Shown here: one piece after another, positions 33,835-44,384 of the stretch
Layout: each line of letters begins with the position of its first letter
Numbering within the stretch: position 1 is the stretch's first letter
Source of the DNA: Tretioscincus oriximinensis
Taxonomy: Eukaryota > Chordata > Lepidosauria > Squamata > Gymnophthalmidae
Assembly: GCA_022410635.1 (NCBI GenBank)
Contig: JAJVDF010000363.1
Location: 39,137 to 103,136, forward strand
DNA: 64,000 bases
Direction: 5' to 3'
Made by a program: the position numbers and the translations under genes
Notes under the pieces: model-generated
The model's database searches: none
What the model was told of the DNA's origin: nothing
The model's input: the letters and a program-made list of their open reading frames with translations, nothing else

Positions 33835-34904
33835 TCATTGGGGTTGGACAACCTAGATTCTTTCAGTCTTAGGATTTTGCCACCTTTTCTTGCCACCTTT
33901 CATCTTGCCACAGTAAATGTATTTACCTTTTTTACATAGGACCCAATCATCCATTGAGGAATTCTGTGGATTTAATCCTGCCATTCATTGATGGGAGAAA
34001 ATCTTGCTCTGTACTGAATGCCTCACCCTTCTTATTTTATTTATTTATTTATATTTATACCCCGCCCCATATCCGTGTGTGTTTTAACAAAGTCTTGCAG
34101 AATTGGGAGGGTAGAGTAATCAGTTTCTTATACTGAAACTTGTTACAATGAGTTGTTCTCAATGTTGTCCTGCCAGGACTTTCTAATTTATTTGTTATGT
34201 TGATAATTTCATTATAAAGGGATTCTTGATAGAGATTTCACCTGCAATCTGTAATTTTTTTAAGGTACAACAAAGCCTCCTAGAACTCAAGATGTTCACA
34301 TGCATGCTTCCCAATTGCAACCCACCAGTTTTTGTTATATGTGTCATTGGACTAGCTGGACCAATTTAATATGTTGGTTGTGAGCATCTTTATGGGTTTG
34401 GACAAGGGTGTATGTTCTCTGCAAGGCTACAGCGCATTTTGATGGGTTCATTAGAAAGCTATCGCCACAACTTCTCTGCAAGGAAACCCACAGGGGACTT
34501 TCCTATTAAACACGAAATGCTGTTTCTATACAACCTGTGGTTTGTACCGTCAGTTACTTTCAATCACCCTGGAAGTCAGAGTGTCACGTAAAGCTATTTG
34601 AAAGGAAGACAGTAAATAAAGTTGGATGGATCCCGTATTGCTCCTAAGCTGCATCTCGGGCTTCTTAGGCACGTGCAAAGTATCGTCCTCATTTTTACTG
34701 AATTCAGAACCGTTTTAATCCAGCTTCACTCAGCTTTCACATCAGCAAAATGGCAATCTGTTTACTTTTGACATTCCCTCACTCAAAATATTACCCAAAA
34801 CCACTGCTTTAGTTCAGATAATGTGGAAAGAAAATGTCATTTCCTTTGCTGAATTATGTCCTTCATTCTGAAGGTGGACTGAAGTTGGAATGGATTAAGA
34901 GTAG
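33835..34904. other. unannotated, with one L2 tail
   Basis: 34031-34070 is (TTTA)n plus 'tataccccgcccc', an antisense L2-type tail. The rest shows no gene signal. Confidence 0.55.
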
Positions 34905-34940
34905 GGCCCTGTCCACACGGAGCCTCATTCAGAGCCTGCC
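34905..34940. mobile_element. left end of a MITE cut off at a SINE
   Basis: 'gggccctgtccacacggagcctcattcagagcc' repeats the left end of the MITE at 35197. It stops where the SINE begins. Confidence 0.65.
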
Positions 34941-34941
34941 C

Positions 34942-35188
34942 TAGCCAGTTTGGTGTAGTGGTTAGTGTTGGACTCGCATCTGGGAGTCTCCCGGTCTGAT
35001 TCCCCACTCCTCCATGAAAGCCAGCTGGGTGACCTTGGGTTAGTCACAGTTCTTTAGAACTCTCTCAGCCCCACCTACTTCACAGGGTGTCTGTTGTGAA
35101 GAAAGCAACAAAGAGCGTTGTGCGCCACCCTACGGTTGGCCACCCTGAGACCTTTGGAGATAGGGCGGGATATAAATATAAATAAATA
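34942..35188 (+). mobile_element. tRNA-derived SINE with L2-like tail
   Basis: The best-preserved copy in the window. The tRNA-like head is 'ggtgtagtggttagtgttggactcgcatctgggag' with a mutated B box (GGTCTGATTCC). The body is 'ggtgaccttgggttagtcacagttc'. The tail is 'gggcgggatataaatataaataaa'. It is transcribed toward the CpG island and lies 150 bp from it. Confidence 0.92.
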
Positions 35189-35196
35189 GGCTAAAT

Positions 35197-35337
35197 CTAA
35201 GCCCTGTCCGCACGAAGCCTCATTCCTGGGTAACATCTCGGGACAGAGCTTGGCCATCCACGTGCCAGTGTGGACTATGGCAGGCTGCTATTCCGATGTA
35301 TAGCCCAGGNTAAGGCTCCGTGTGGGCAGGAGCTTAG
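35197..35337. mobile_element. 141 bp MITE beside the CpG island
   Basis: The left end CTAAGCCCTGTCCGCACGAA mirrors the right end (reversed CTAAGCTCCTGCCCACACGG). The interior contains 'ggccatccacgtgccagtgtgg'. TAA/TTA at the borders suits a Harbinger-type duplication. One unresolved base is at 35310. The CpG-rich DNA starts directly after it. Confidence 0.8.
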
Positions 35338-36500
35338 ACGTGCCCGTGGCCCTACTGGGGGAAGCGGGGGGAGGCTCCGTCAGGCACGAAGCGAGCAAGG
35401 CGCCGGGCACAGGTTTCGCTTCGCAACTTCGGCCAGGAAGCCGCAGCAGCGACATAATGCCGCGCAACGCTGCGATGACTGCAAAATGCATCGTTTCCCA
35501 CCACACGGCAATATGGAGCTGCGCTGCTGCCGCCGCCTTCCTTAGCTGGCGGGTTTCCCGCGCGACGCTCCCGCCCTTCCCCCCGCCCCGCCCCGCCCCG
35601 CCCCGGGCAGGCAGGGACTGACCCTGACATAGGGACTGACACATCGTGGGAGCCACGCACGACACGCACACGGCTCCCGCCCGCCTGCACCGCGCCACAC
35701 GCGGGAGGTTGGGCACCAGGCGGGGGGCCGGGCACACTAGGGACATGAGGGACGTCGGGGGGGGAGGCCGCGCCCACCACTCGCCCTTCTGGAAAGCAAG
35801 GAGGAGCTCCTGACCCTGCCCGCCCGCACCCTAGGCGGCCATTCCGCCCTTTGGCTCGTCGTTGCGCCGGCGGCGGCCTTCCCGCTCTGCCCCCGCGGAG
35901 CCCCGGCTTGGCTGCTTAACCCTGGCCCTGCCGCCTTCCCTCCCTGCCCGCCTTCCCCACGCGGCCGCAGGCGTCCCCTTAAGCTTCCTCTCATGACAGA
36001 CGCCGCCCGCCCGCAGGCAACCTTCGCCTCCTGGGCCAGACGGCCGGCCAGGGAGGAGCTGATGGCAGGCAGGCGAAGGCGGCGGGCTCTTCCTCCAGTC
36101 AGAAGCTCCGCACAACGGCACAAGCCGGAGGACGCGGCCCCGCTCGACGCTCGACGGCGCCTGCCACACTTCTCTGTGTCGTCGTTTTATGGCGCGAGCG
36201 ACTAAGCCGCCAGGCCCCGGGCGCCTCCGTCCAACGCGACACGCGAGCGGAAGGGCGCGGGCGGGCCGGGCCGAGGGCTGCACACGCGCACAGGATACGC
36301 AGCAGCTGCAGCTCCCCTCGACGTGAGTGACGCGCGATGCACCACCGCAAACCCACAACCATCTTCTGCTCTAGGCCAAAGGAACCTGCAGGCTGCAGCT
36401 CCATCCCGGGACCTTGGAAGCTCCTAGGCCGGCTTTCTGAAACAACCTTCTGCGGGCGACCACCGATTGCCGTCTAGGTAGGAGGCCTGCGTCCGCCTCT
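35338..36500. promoter_or_regulatory. CpG island, probable promoter
   Basis: Over 1.1 kb is GC-rich with very dense CpG, in sharp contrast to the AT-rich surroundings. It contains a tandem GC-box (Sp1-type) array (35581-35605), and a TGACGCG, CRE-like site at about 36328. Possible donors are GTGAGT at 36323 and GTAGGA at 36479. Unmethylated islands of this kind usually mark housekeeping or developmental promoters and can be bidirectional. Long frames on both strands are expected from composition, so I do not call a protein. Confidence 0.8.
35581..35605. promoter_or_regulatory. GC-box array, (CCCCG)5-like
   Basis: Five CCCCG units in a row form overlapping CCGCCCC / GGGGCGG sites, the classic binding sequence of Sp/KLF factors. 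Confidence 0.75.
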
Positions 36501-37099
36501 GGCACCCGCCACGGCGTCTCCTGTGAAGTGTAATCCTCCATTTAAAGGAGGGGTCTCGAGTGGCCTTTAAACCATCTAGTCCTGAAGAACTGGACTAACA
36601 CCCCGTCTTCTGATTTTCAATTCCTGTTCTTCAGGACTCAATAGTTTTAGAGAACCTGTCAGTTCCCCACCCAAGCATCACTTCACTTCTTTTCTTCCAC
36701 TGCTTTTTGCAACATACCGGAACTTACATATTTCCAGTTGCTTCTCTTAACCACCCTGAGACCAATGTAAATAAATACATAAATAAATGTAAATAAATAA
36801 ATAAATCATGCAATTGCCTCCGGTCACCATCCCTGTCAGATGGCACCGGAACAAAGTTGCTTTGAATTTTGAAAAAAGGGTGACGACTTGAAAAAGGAGG
36901 AGGTAGAATAGATTTCTTCATCATTAATATTGAAATGAAAGGATAAGTTTTAATTGACTTGAAAAGAAGGTAACAAGGAGCTGATGTTCAAATTGCTATG
37001 TTCACTGGTCCACCATTTCAGAGAATAACATCTTTGCTTTCTTTACCCCCCCCCCCCAATTAGCCTTTTATCTGTCTTGCAGTTCATTAACTGCAATCC
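36501..37099. other. unannotated; short repeat tail and inverted repeat
   Basis: AGTCCTGAAGAAC at 36578-36590 has its exact complement at 36626-36638. 36752-36808 is an L2-type tail with (AAAT)n. A C-run lies near 37047-37057. Confidence 0.6.
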
Positions 37100-37110
37100 T
37101 CCATAGTTAA
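37100..37110. repeat. left 11 bp target duplication (TCCATAGTTAA)
   Basis: Repeated exactly at 37315-37325 around the Penelope-like insertion. Confidence 0.9.
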
Positions 37111-37314
37111 TTTCAGAGAAATAGCCGTGTTAGTCTAGCAGAAAGTCCAGCAAAGGAGCTACCAGCACTTTGAGACTAACTTGAGAAAAGTGGTTGGCAT
37201 AACCTTTCGTAGACAGGTCTACTTCGTCAGATGCATCTGAAGAAGTAGATGTGTCTACAAAAGCTTATGCCAACCACTTTTCTCAAGTTAGTCTCAAAGT
37301 GCTGCTAGCTGGAC
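37111..37314 (-). mobile_element. 204 bp back-to-back Penelope-like 3' ends
   Basis: The left arm carries the complete 3' end in reverse (from 'tttcagagaaatagccgtg'). The right arm is its inverted copy, lacking the outer ~45 bp. The arms pair over ~90 bp around a centre at ~37228. The tail is that of the GIY-YIG element at 16153. Exact 11 bp target duplications flank it, so it inserted as one event. Confidence 0.9.
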
Positions 37315-37325
37315 TCCATAGTTAA
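37315..37325. repeat. right 11 bp target duplication
   Basis: Same sequence as 37100-37110. Confidence 0.9.
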
Positions 37326-39500
37326 GATAGACTTCAAGCACACACACTATCCAACCTCTTATCTGCTGTCTCAGACTCCATTCTTCTGTATTCATATGTT
37401 AACCAGAAAGCTGTTTTAATTTGTTTAATTTATAGCTCCATCTGCTTTCCAGGAGTTTTCTGTGACCTTTCTAGGTAGCTATTTCTTATTTGTAAGGTTC
37501 CTAGGAAACAGCATGCATTTCTCAAATATCAGCCCATTCCAAGGGAAAATAAGCATGTGAAAAATACCCCACTGCAATTTGGCTTCTATAAAATAGCCCA
37601 ATTCACGTTTGAGTTGTTCTTGTTCTTAGATTTTGCGAGATAAGATTCAACTGACTTCCAAGCACCTGAAACTGAAAGCACCTGAAACTGAGGCGTCCTA
37701 AAATCATTAGGGATAGAACTCATAACCGTCCAAGACTGTTTACAAATTCACCTTCCTTGGGGTGGTTCAGCTAATCTACTTCAGGCTGCCCCAGGCTAAG
37801 GTGGGGCTGAATTGTGAAGGTGGCCAGGCCCGCTATTTCGGACTAATATCGGCCCCTTAGCTGTTTCGGCCCACTCAGCTGTGCGCCTCCCAAGACATCA
37901 TTCATCCCTGCTGGTGACTGACCCAGGCCCATCATTTGTGCAGCGTGTCTGATACAGATTTGAACAGAATGGTTTTTAAAGACAGTATGCCTGTTCTCCC
38001 CGTTGGTTTCAAAAATAATATTTTATATGCTTTGAAGATGATGGTATTGCCTGGAATGGATCGGATGCAATTAATATGTTTATAGATCTCTTCAGATAAT
38101 CTGGAATTGGAACGTCTTGGGACAGTTCTGGACTGAATTGCACTCGTGTACTGTAGATGAAGTGTACTAGGCTACTGCTTGGTCTGAACTACAGACTGAA
38201 TGTGGAAATGGCACAAGTCAACAATAATGCAACTTTGAAATAGAACAACTAAAAAATGCTGTTCCAGCCCTCGCCAAAAAAAAGGGGGGGGGGATACAAT
38301 GGTAAAGTTTAATCTCTGTGGCTAACACAGAAATATGTCATGAAATAGGTCACAGAAACCAAAATTCTGTATGTTTCCCTAGTTAAATGTGCATAAGCCA
38401 CAGGGTAAATGATGTAACCCATCCTGGGATTTTCAGCTGAAGGGCAGATTACAAATGAAACAAACAAACAAATAAACCTTTCACAATCAGAAACACTGAG
38501 AGTGGAATCACTGAGAGTGACAAACTGAGCAAGAACATGAATTTCTTAGGAACTAAGAAGTTGGGTTCTGCAGATATTGATAGGCTGCTACCCCAAAATC
38601 TGATCATTTGACATGTTGGGATGATGGAAATTTGCATTCCACTAATAGAGTAATATGAAGCAGCTCCTGACATCCAGTAAATATCAAAGGCTTTACTAAT
38701 AACCTGGAATGAAGGGGAAAGTGCTTGGGGACCTGATAAAATAAATTCGGGTATTTTACAAGTGCAGAAATTTAGAGGTGCACACCTGATAGCTCTTGCA
38801 CAAGTGCACAACTATTCCTGCTTCAGAATCTGTTGTGTGCATGTCTAGGAAGCCATAGCATTTGCAAGGGATCCTGTGACCAACTGTCTTCAAGGTAGGT
38901 TCTAGTGCTATGTAGGGACAGCCAGGTTTTCCTGAAATAAGAAAATGTGCTTCTGCCTTACAAAGTCTATTGCTGTTGCTTTATCAAATACTGCTGTATC
39001 TCAACTGCTGTATCTCAGGTGAGTTAGAGGGCCCTAATTTACTAGAAGTCTTATTGTAGCCACAACAATTCCTTCTCCTTGATTCATGTCACACTAAACT
39101 TTTCTCCTCAATAATATATTGTCTTCTTGCCAGTAGTTGGTGTCAAGTTGGTGCCTACCATTTTTACTAATTTGACCCAAAATGAAAGTGTTTCATTATT
39201 GCTTTTTGCTGTGTGCAGTATGGCTTCTTTCCCCTGGCCCACATGCGTTTATATTTTCAACAAACTCAGCCCCTTTGCATACTTGGCAGGTCACACCAAT
39301 ACTGCATTCAGACCACTGTAAACTGTCTTTCCTCCTTCCAGGAAGGTGGAGCTGTCCGGACTCTTACCTCTTTCTGATTTTCTGTGGCTTTTCTTACAAA
39401 TGGTTCACAGCTGGTCCAGTGGCTTGAGGAATAACTTCAGTAAAGTGTGAATAGCAACAAAGTCTTCCAATCCAGACTTGATGTTCTTTGTCCATGCATA
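37326..39500. other. unannotated sequence
   Basis: A 65 bp open segment ending in a donor-like AAG/GTAGGT at 38891 is too weak to call. 38440-38480 resembles an L2-type tail with (AAAC)n. Confidence 0.45.
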
Positions 39501-39501
39501 G

Positions 39502-39645
39502 TATGTGCACCATACCCTCGCCCAGTCAAGGCTCTGAGGAATGTATAGGATTAGTGTTGCCTGACTGGAAAGTCTACTTTGCATTATCTGCACTCTTCTG
39601 CAAAGAGCGAGGTGTTTTCATCCAGAGTGTGAATAGCATAAAGCA
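39502..39645 (+). other. candidate internal exon
   Basis: 'ttctttgtccatgcatag' precedes and CAG then GTATGT follows at 39646. The open frame reads LPDWKVYFALSALFCKERGV... and stays open over 144 bp. No family was recognised. Confidence 0.22.
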
Positions 39646-39857
39646 GGTATGTTTGAACTGGAAGGAAATGATTTGCATATCCTAGGCATACAAGAGAACG
39701 TTGCTTTTTTCTGGAAATAGTTAATGATTTGTTTTTACTTTCCTCTTAAATTGATTTGTATTCTGTTTATTTGTTTCGGGGGACTGTTGTTTGCATGGTT
39801 CTTGTCTTCTTGACTTTCTCTAGGCAGCAAATCTATAAGGTTAGTAAAAATTCACGA

Positions 39858-39895
39858 ATGGTTCAAGACCACCTAAGAGAGTGGTCTTGAACCAT
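39858..39895. repeat. perfect 15 bp hairpin
   Basis: ATGGTTCAAGACCAC, an 8-base loop, then its exact complement. It could be a small foldback scar. The stem is too short for a typical microRNA precursor. Confidence 0.9.
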
Positions 39896-39950
39896 GGCTA
39901 CTATTTGAGGGTTCCCAACAATCCTTGATCAGCTGGGAAGCTGTCAGATA

Positions 39951-40160
39951 GTTGTCTGGATGTAGCCTCCGGGATGGAGCAACAGGCAGGACTCTTGAAA
40001 TGCCATTTGCAGGGAGTCACGAACAGGAGCAGCATATTTTGCTTTCCTCTGTTCGGACTGCCCAGGTGCATCTGGTGGGCCTCTGTGTGACACAGAATGC
40101 TGGACTTGATGGGCTATGGCCTGATCCAGTATGGCTCTTCTTATGTTCTTATGTTCTTAT
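39951..40160 (+). mobile_element. CR1 3' end (young copy)
   Basis: Last 210 bp of CR1 in sense orientation, ending in three (TTCTTATG)-type units. Nearly identical to the reverse of 23204-23417. The open frame across it is not a gene. Confidence 0.92.
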
Positions 40161-40202
40161 GAATGCTCTGCTCCATTTCTGTTGGGAGGGCAGCACAGGG
40201 TA

Positions 40203-40224
40203 TGTGTATGTGTGTGTGTGTGNG
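40203..40224. repeat. (TG)n microsatellite
   Basis: About ten TG units with an unresolved base at 40223. Confidence 0.9.
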
Positions 40225-40382
40225 GGAGAGGGAATGACAACCCCAATAAATTCTTGGCCATATCAAGGGAAAGGAAGGCAAAAAGGCAAGAAATGTGTGA
40301 ATGATAGGCTGGAAGTGGCTTCTAGGAAGCAGGAGGCAGGACTTTCTGCTTTTAGCTCTTGACGTTCCCACCCAGTTTGCTC

Positions 40383-40500
40383 TAGAAAAAGAAGAAAAAT
40401 TGGGTTTTTATACTNCACTTTTCTCACTCAAAGCGACTCAAGGCAGTTTACAAGGGTATTTTTTACCCAAAGGCTTACATTCTCCCTTCCCCACCAGGCT
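40383..40500 (-). mobile_element. SINE 3' part, antisense
   Basis: 'ttgggtttttata', 'cacttttctcactcaaagcgactcaaggcagtttacaa' and 'cattctcccttccccacca' are the reverse of the tRNA-SINE/L2-like tail region. The tRNA head is not visible. Confidence 0.65.
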
Positions 40501-40504
40501 GTGA

Positions 40505-40868
40505 TGGTTCCCATTTATCTAGTTGCAATTTCTGGCAATTCTTGTTTTTGAATAGCTGGGTTGGCTAGAGCTACAGGTTACCAGAAGGGTGCTCACCCTT
40601 CCCCACATCTGACAAGTGCTTCAAAACCCGATCTCTCAGATGAGAGGCCATTTCCTTAGCAAGTGAGCCATTCATGCCTGCCAAGAGGCCTTTTACTCAG
40701 GCACCTGTGACGTCCCCTACCTGAGAACCAAGGAAATCAGACCCACCAGGCTAGAGGTGCCACACTATTATCCTGGGATCCAAGCAAGCACCCACGACCT
40801 GCTTGGACTCCCAGCCCCTATAGGCCTGTAACAAGGCACCTTATTGTTATATGAATTGATTTTATCTC
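40505..40868. other. unannotated, possibly LTR element leader
   Basis: No recognised family. It lies downstream (in minus orientation) of the LTR-like block and could be its internal start. Confidence 0.4.
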
Positions 40869-40869
40869 A

Positions 40870-41440
40870 GTCCTCCCCAGTTGTGGTGATGTTTATAGTT
40901 TTGTGATAAAGAAACAAAAGAAAGGCATTTTAAAAGTCAAACAAACTGAAAGGTTTATTGGTATAACACAATAAAGTTTGTCAGTGAAGAAAGAAAACCA
41001 GTGAGATCTTTAAACTCAAGCCAGAGAGCACACACACATATGCACCGTGTAAAATATAATATTCAGCAGACAGGATTTAAAGCGACAGGCACATCAACCA
41101 TTGGTTCAGCCCAGGCCTAGTCTCCACTAAGGCCCAACCAGGCTTCCTTACACTCTAGCCCCTCCCTTTAGATGCAGACTAGCAGTGGACCTTTTGTTAA
41201 TTTGCGAACACTTCACGTTTTCCCAACAGAAAGACCCGTAGCCCTGGTCTGTCTCCCCTTTATACTCTGACCAGCCAGCTACTTGAGGTCCTATTGGCTG
41301 GCTCCTCCAGCCTCACCTCCTCCCAACCAGGGAATGAGAAAGCCACGCCCCTGTCCAGGCCTGCTCTTTCCCCCTCACTCTGGGATAAAACAGTAAGTAT
41401 AAAACAAAATAACAAACCTTTAAAACGGGCAAACGCCACA
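40870..41440 (-). mobile_element. LTR-like sequence
   Basis: On the minus strand it has, in order, CCAAT (near 41293), a TATA box GTATAAAGG (near 41258-41266) and an AATAAAC poly(A) signal ~305 bp later (40953-40959). Possible TGTGG start near 41437 and CACCACA end near 40885 give ~560 bp. This promoter-then-polyA layout is typical of a solo or 5' LTR. No retroviral protein was found next to it. Confidence 0.5.
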
Positions 41441-41444
41441 GCAC

Positions 41445-42810
41445 CCAAAAAGGCTGAGTTCCCCAGGCTAGGCAGGATCTATCCTAGACCAGTGTTGGAG
41501 GCCAGGGCTACTATGTCACTTTTTATTTTGAAATATGGGAGGTGTATGCATACCTATGTGTATGTGAATGCAATTATTTTCAACTTGAATAGTCAGAAGC
41601 TGCATCCATATGCATTCATGATTCCAAATTACCCTAGAAACTGAAACTGGTCCATAATAGGGTTTCCATCTTACCTGTATTAAAGGCTGAAAACGGTCCA
41701 CTTTTGTCCCATGGGACTGGGATACTAGTTGCCACCCTTAGGCTGCTTGTGGCTTGACTTTTACTGCATCTGGATGTAGCCAGACCCAGATAAAGTGAAT
41801 TGACCCTGAGACAAATAAGGCATTCCTGCTTGTAGAAAGGGTTCTTCACATCTTTCTTCTCTTTGGCTGCTACTACAGCCTGAGGCTCTAACATAGCTGC
41901 AAGAATGTTTAATGGCCTTCGTTCCCCACATGAGTCTGCTGAATCATGTAGGAAATAACAGTTTCAAGACTGCTGACCCCAGGGAACTGCAGTAACTGAT
42001 TTGGTGCTTTTGCTGTCCAACAAAACTGCGTAGGAAGAGAATTTAAACATTCCCAAAGCAATATCCACGTGGCTGCAATTTTCAGTGACATCAGTGCCAA
42101 AAAAAAAACCCCAGCTTGAATAAACTGTAACTTAAAATCCTCTTTCATGTTTCTTTTCTCCTAAGGTCTGAATGTACATAGTTCTCTATTTTCCTCAAGC
42201 ATTTATACTGCCCCTTGGTGATCTTATCTGTTCATGGAAACTAAGCAGAACGGGGTCAGGTTGGATGGGAAACTACAGGGAACATCAGGAACTGTAGGAA
42301 GGAAGTAGGGAAATACACTTAAGATGCTGTTCCAGCTCATACTTTTAATTCACGTCCAGCCTTTTTTATTTCCTGCTTTCGTCTAGTTCTTCGGGACTAA
42401 AGATGGATTAAATATATGGTCAAAACGGCATAAAAGAAGGCAGCTGTGGCAAACCAGTGCATTATAATGTTAGTACCAGAAAACTGTATGGGTTTTCTTA
42501 TACATTAAACAGGAATCTAGTTGGCTCTCCTCATTTGGCTAATTAATCATCTTCCTTTTAAACAGTCAATTAATCCACTAATTTTTCATTTTGTGTGTGT
42601 GCTCATCAACATGAGCTGTATATAGGAAAATGAATATGCAGTATTGGAAAAAAATAACATATCTTCCTTATTTTTGGTTATAGTAAAAGCACGACACAAA
42701 GTAACCACTAACTCTATCTTTCTTTATATGTGTATCTGTGACTATGCTTGGGTGGAGAGGGGATTTTTCCCCTCAGCCAAAAGCCAGGGTAATAGGATAG
42801 CTTTAAAACA
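41445..42810. other. unannotated sequence
   Basis: 41645-41760 ('agggtttccatcttacctg...gccacccttagg') has the look of an old MITE but no clear ends. No exon. Confidence 0.4.
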
Positions 42811-42814
42811 CTTA

Positions 42815-43035
42815 GGCCAATTTGGCACTGAGCCTTATTCCGGGATATATACTGCTCAAAACAGTTAAGGGAACATGTTAACATAAACAATTAAGGGAGC
42901 ACTAAGTGTTCCCTTAATTGTTTTGAGCAGTATATTTTGAATTAAGGGCCTGCCATTCATTTGATAGTGCAGACTATGGAAGACCCTGGCTGTGGCCTGC
43001 CACAGTATTCACTAGTATGTGGTTGGCAGACTCCT
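42815..43035. mobile_element. MITE fragment (35197 family), split by a younger MITE
   Basis: 'actgagccttattccgggatata' on the left and 'gtgcagactatgg...ctgtggcctgccacag...gcagactcctgttctc' on the right correspond to the family's internal parts. The element at 42850-42932 lies between them. Confidence 0.6.
42850..42932. mobile_element. 83 bp Tc1/mariner-type MITE
   Basis: Inverted ends TACTGCTCAAAACAGTTAAG and, reversed, TACTGCTCAAAACAATTAAG, flanked by TA. The element is almost entirely TIR. Confidence 0.88.
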
Positions 43036-44130
43036 GTTCTCTGCCTCTGTGGTCAGAGAAAACAATCCATCCCCAGTAGTTGCTCCATTGATTATTTTGT
43101 GTGTCCAAAGGGTTGCCTTCTGAGGCATTCCTTTCCTTCTTTCACTCTCTCCATCTCTCCCTGAAGAATTGTCCCCTCTCCCCAAANGTGTGTGAATCTC
43201 TCTTGTCAGATCAGTGTTAGGATAAATAAGGTAAAGATTGTGCAAGATATTTAGTCTCTTTGAGTGCAGAACGTATGATTAATGACAGTAAAGTTACCAG
43301 TCATTTTCGAGTACTTTTACCTTCATTAATGAATTTTCCACATTTCACCTAAATATGCAGAAAGCAACTAATATTTCGGTGCAATTAAAAAATCCCCCCT
43401 CCACAGGCTAGATAAGAAAAGCATGGCATTAAGAAAAGTGCAACAGACTCAGCTGTGGCGATGGAAGTCTATAACCTCCCCAACAAGCATTCCTGCCTGC
43501 CTGCATAATCAGGGCTTGCTATAAAAGGCATCCCTGCATTCAGAGCGATTCTCATAAAGACCCTAATTAGGGAGCAGTCCAGTCACTGCCTATATGACCT
43601 CCCAGGTTGCTCATCATGGGCTGCTATACTGTGTTTAAGGAAATACAGTATATTTCTGTTATCAGTTCACCTCTACTGGTGAACTGATAACATTACATCC
43701 CGTGCATTCCCATGGCAACAGACTGTGAGGTTGCAAAAAGAGAATTATGACTCCTCTACAGGTGCTGGTACAAAGAAAATCTGGGTTACCCAGGAGGAAG
43801 TAAACATTTCAGAAAGCACATTAGAGGCAACCGAAAAGGAAATAAAACATAGCAGTGATAAAACTGTTAGCGACCATTGCTGGTGTAGTACATCCACATA
43901 AAACGGTCTGGGTGTTTGCTTAGTTCTTGTGCAAACCATCCAATCTGTGCTAACGCACAGGTGAGTCCAAATAGAGTCAAGAACCTAGAAAGTTGAAACA
44001 TAGGATCTGGCCCAGGGTTATACTCATATTGACCAATCAGCAGTCAGACTTTCCAGGTCTGTGGCAGATGTTTTACTCAATCCTGCCGGGATATGCCAAA
44101 ATGAAACAAGCTGGGAACTTGCATGGGCTC
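43036..44130. other. unannotated; contains promoter-like and hairpin sequence
   Basis: 43380-43660 is complex sequence with TATAAAAGG at 43520 and CTAATTAG at 43563. A 14 bp hairpin is listed separately. It could be a conserved regulatory block; this is unproven. Confidence 0.4.
43658..43691. repeat. perfect 14 bp hairpin
   Basis: GTTATCAGTTCACC, loop TCTACT, then GGTGAACTGATAAC. It contains GATA and its complement. Confidence 0.92.
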
Positions 44131-44372
44131 TGCCTGTCTAGTGTAGTGGTTAGAGTAGCAGAGCCTTATCTGGAAGTCTTCCGGCTTGATCCTGCATCGC
44201 TCCACTAAAACCAACAGGATTGCCTTGAGCTAGTCACAGTTCTTCAGATCTCTCTCAAGCCTCACCTAATTTACAAGGTTCGTGTTGTGAAGAGAACAGA
44301 AGGTTGTGCAATCCACTTTGATTCCCTTCTGGTTGAGAAAAACCGGATATAAAAATCGATGATGATGATGAT
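44131..44372 (+). mobile_element. tRNA-derived SINE
   Basis: Head 'ctagtgtagtggttag', a B-box remnant 'ggcttgatcctgc', body 'agtcacagttcttcagatctctctc', tail 'aaaccggatataaaaat', ending in the GAT microsatellite. Confidence 0.85.
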
Positions 44373-44381
44373 GATGATTGA
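44357..44381. repeat. (GAT)n between SINE and LINE tails
   Basis: About seven GAT units lie between the SINE's 3' end and the LINE's 3' end, which face each other. Confidence 0.85.
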
Positions 44382-44384
44382 CAT

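Noticed and set aside
34942..35020. tRNA-like sequence
   Set aside because: It has A- and B-box-like parts, but the B box is mutated and it continues into a SINE body and tail, so it is not a functional tRNA gene.
35270..36404. Long Arg/Ala/Gly-rich frames on both strands
   Set aside because: CpG-island composition removes stop codons. Several mutually overlapping frames are open and none has a recognisable domain.
39858..39895. microRNA precursor
   Set aside because: A 15 bp stem with an 8-base loop is too short for a typical precursor.
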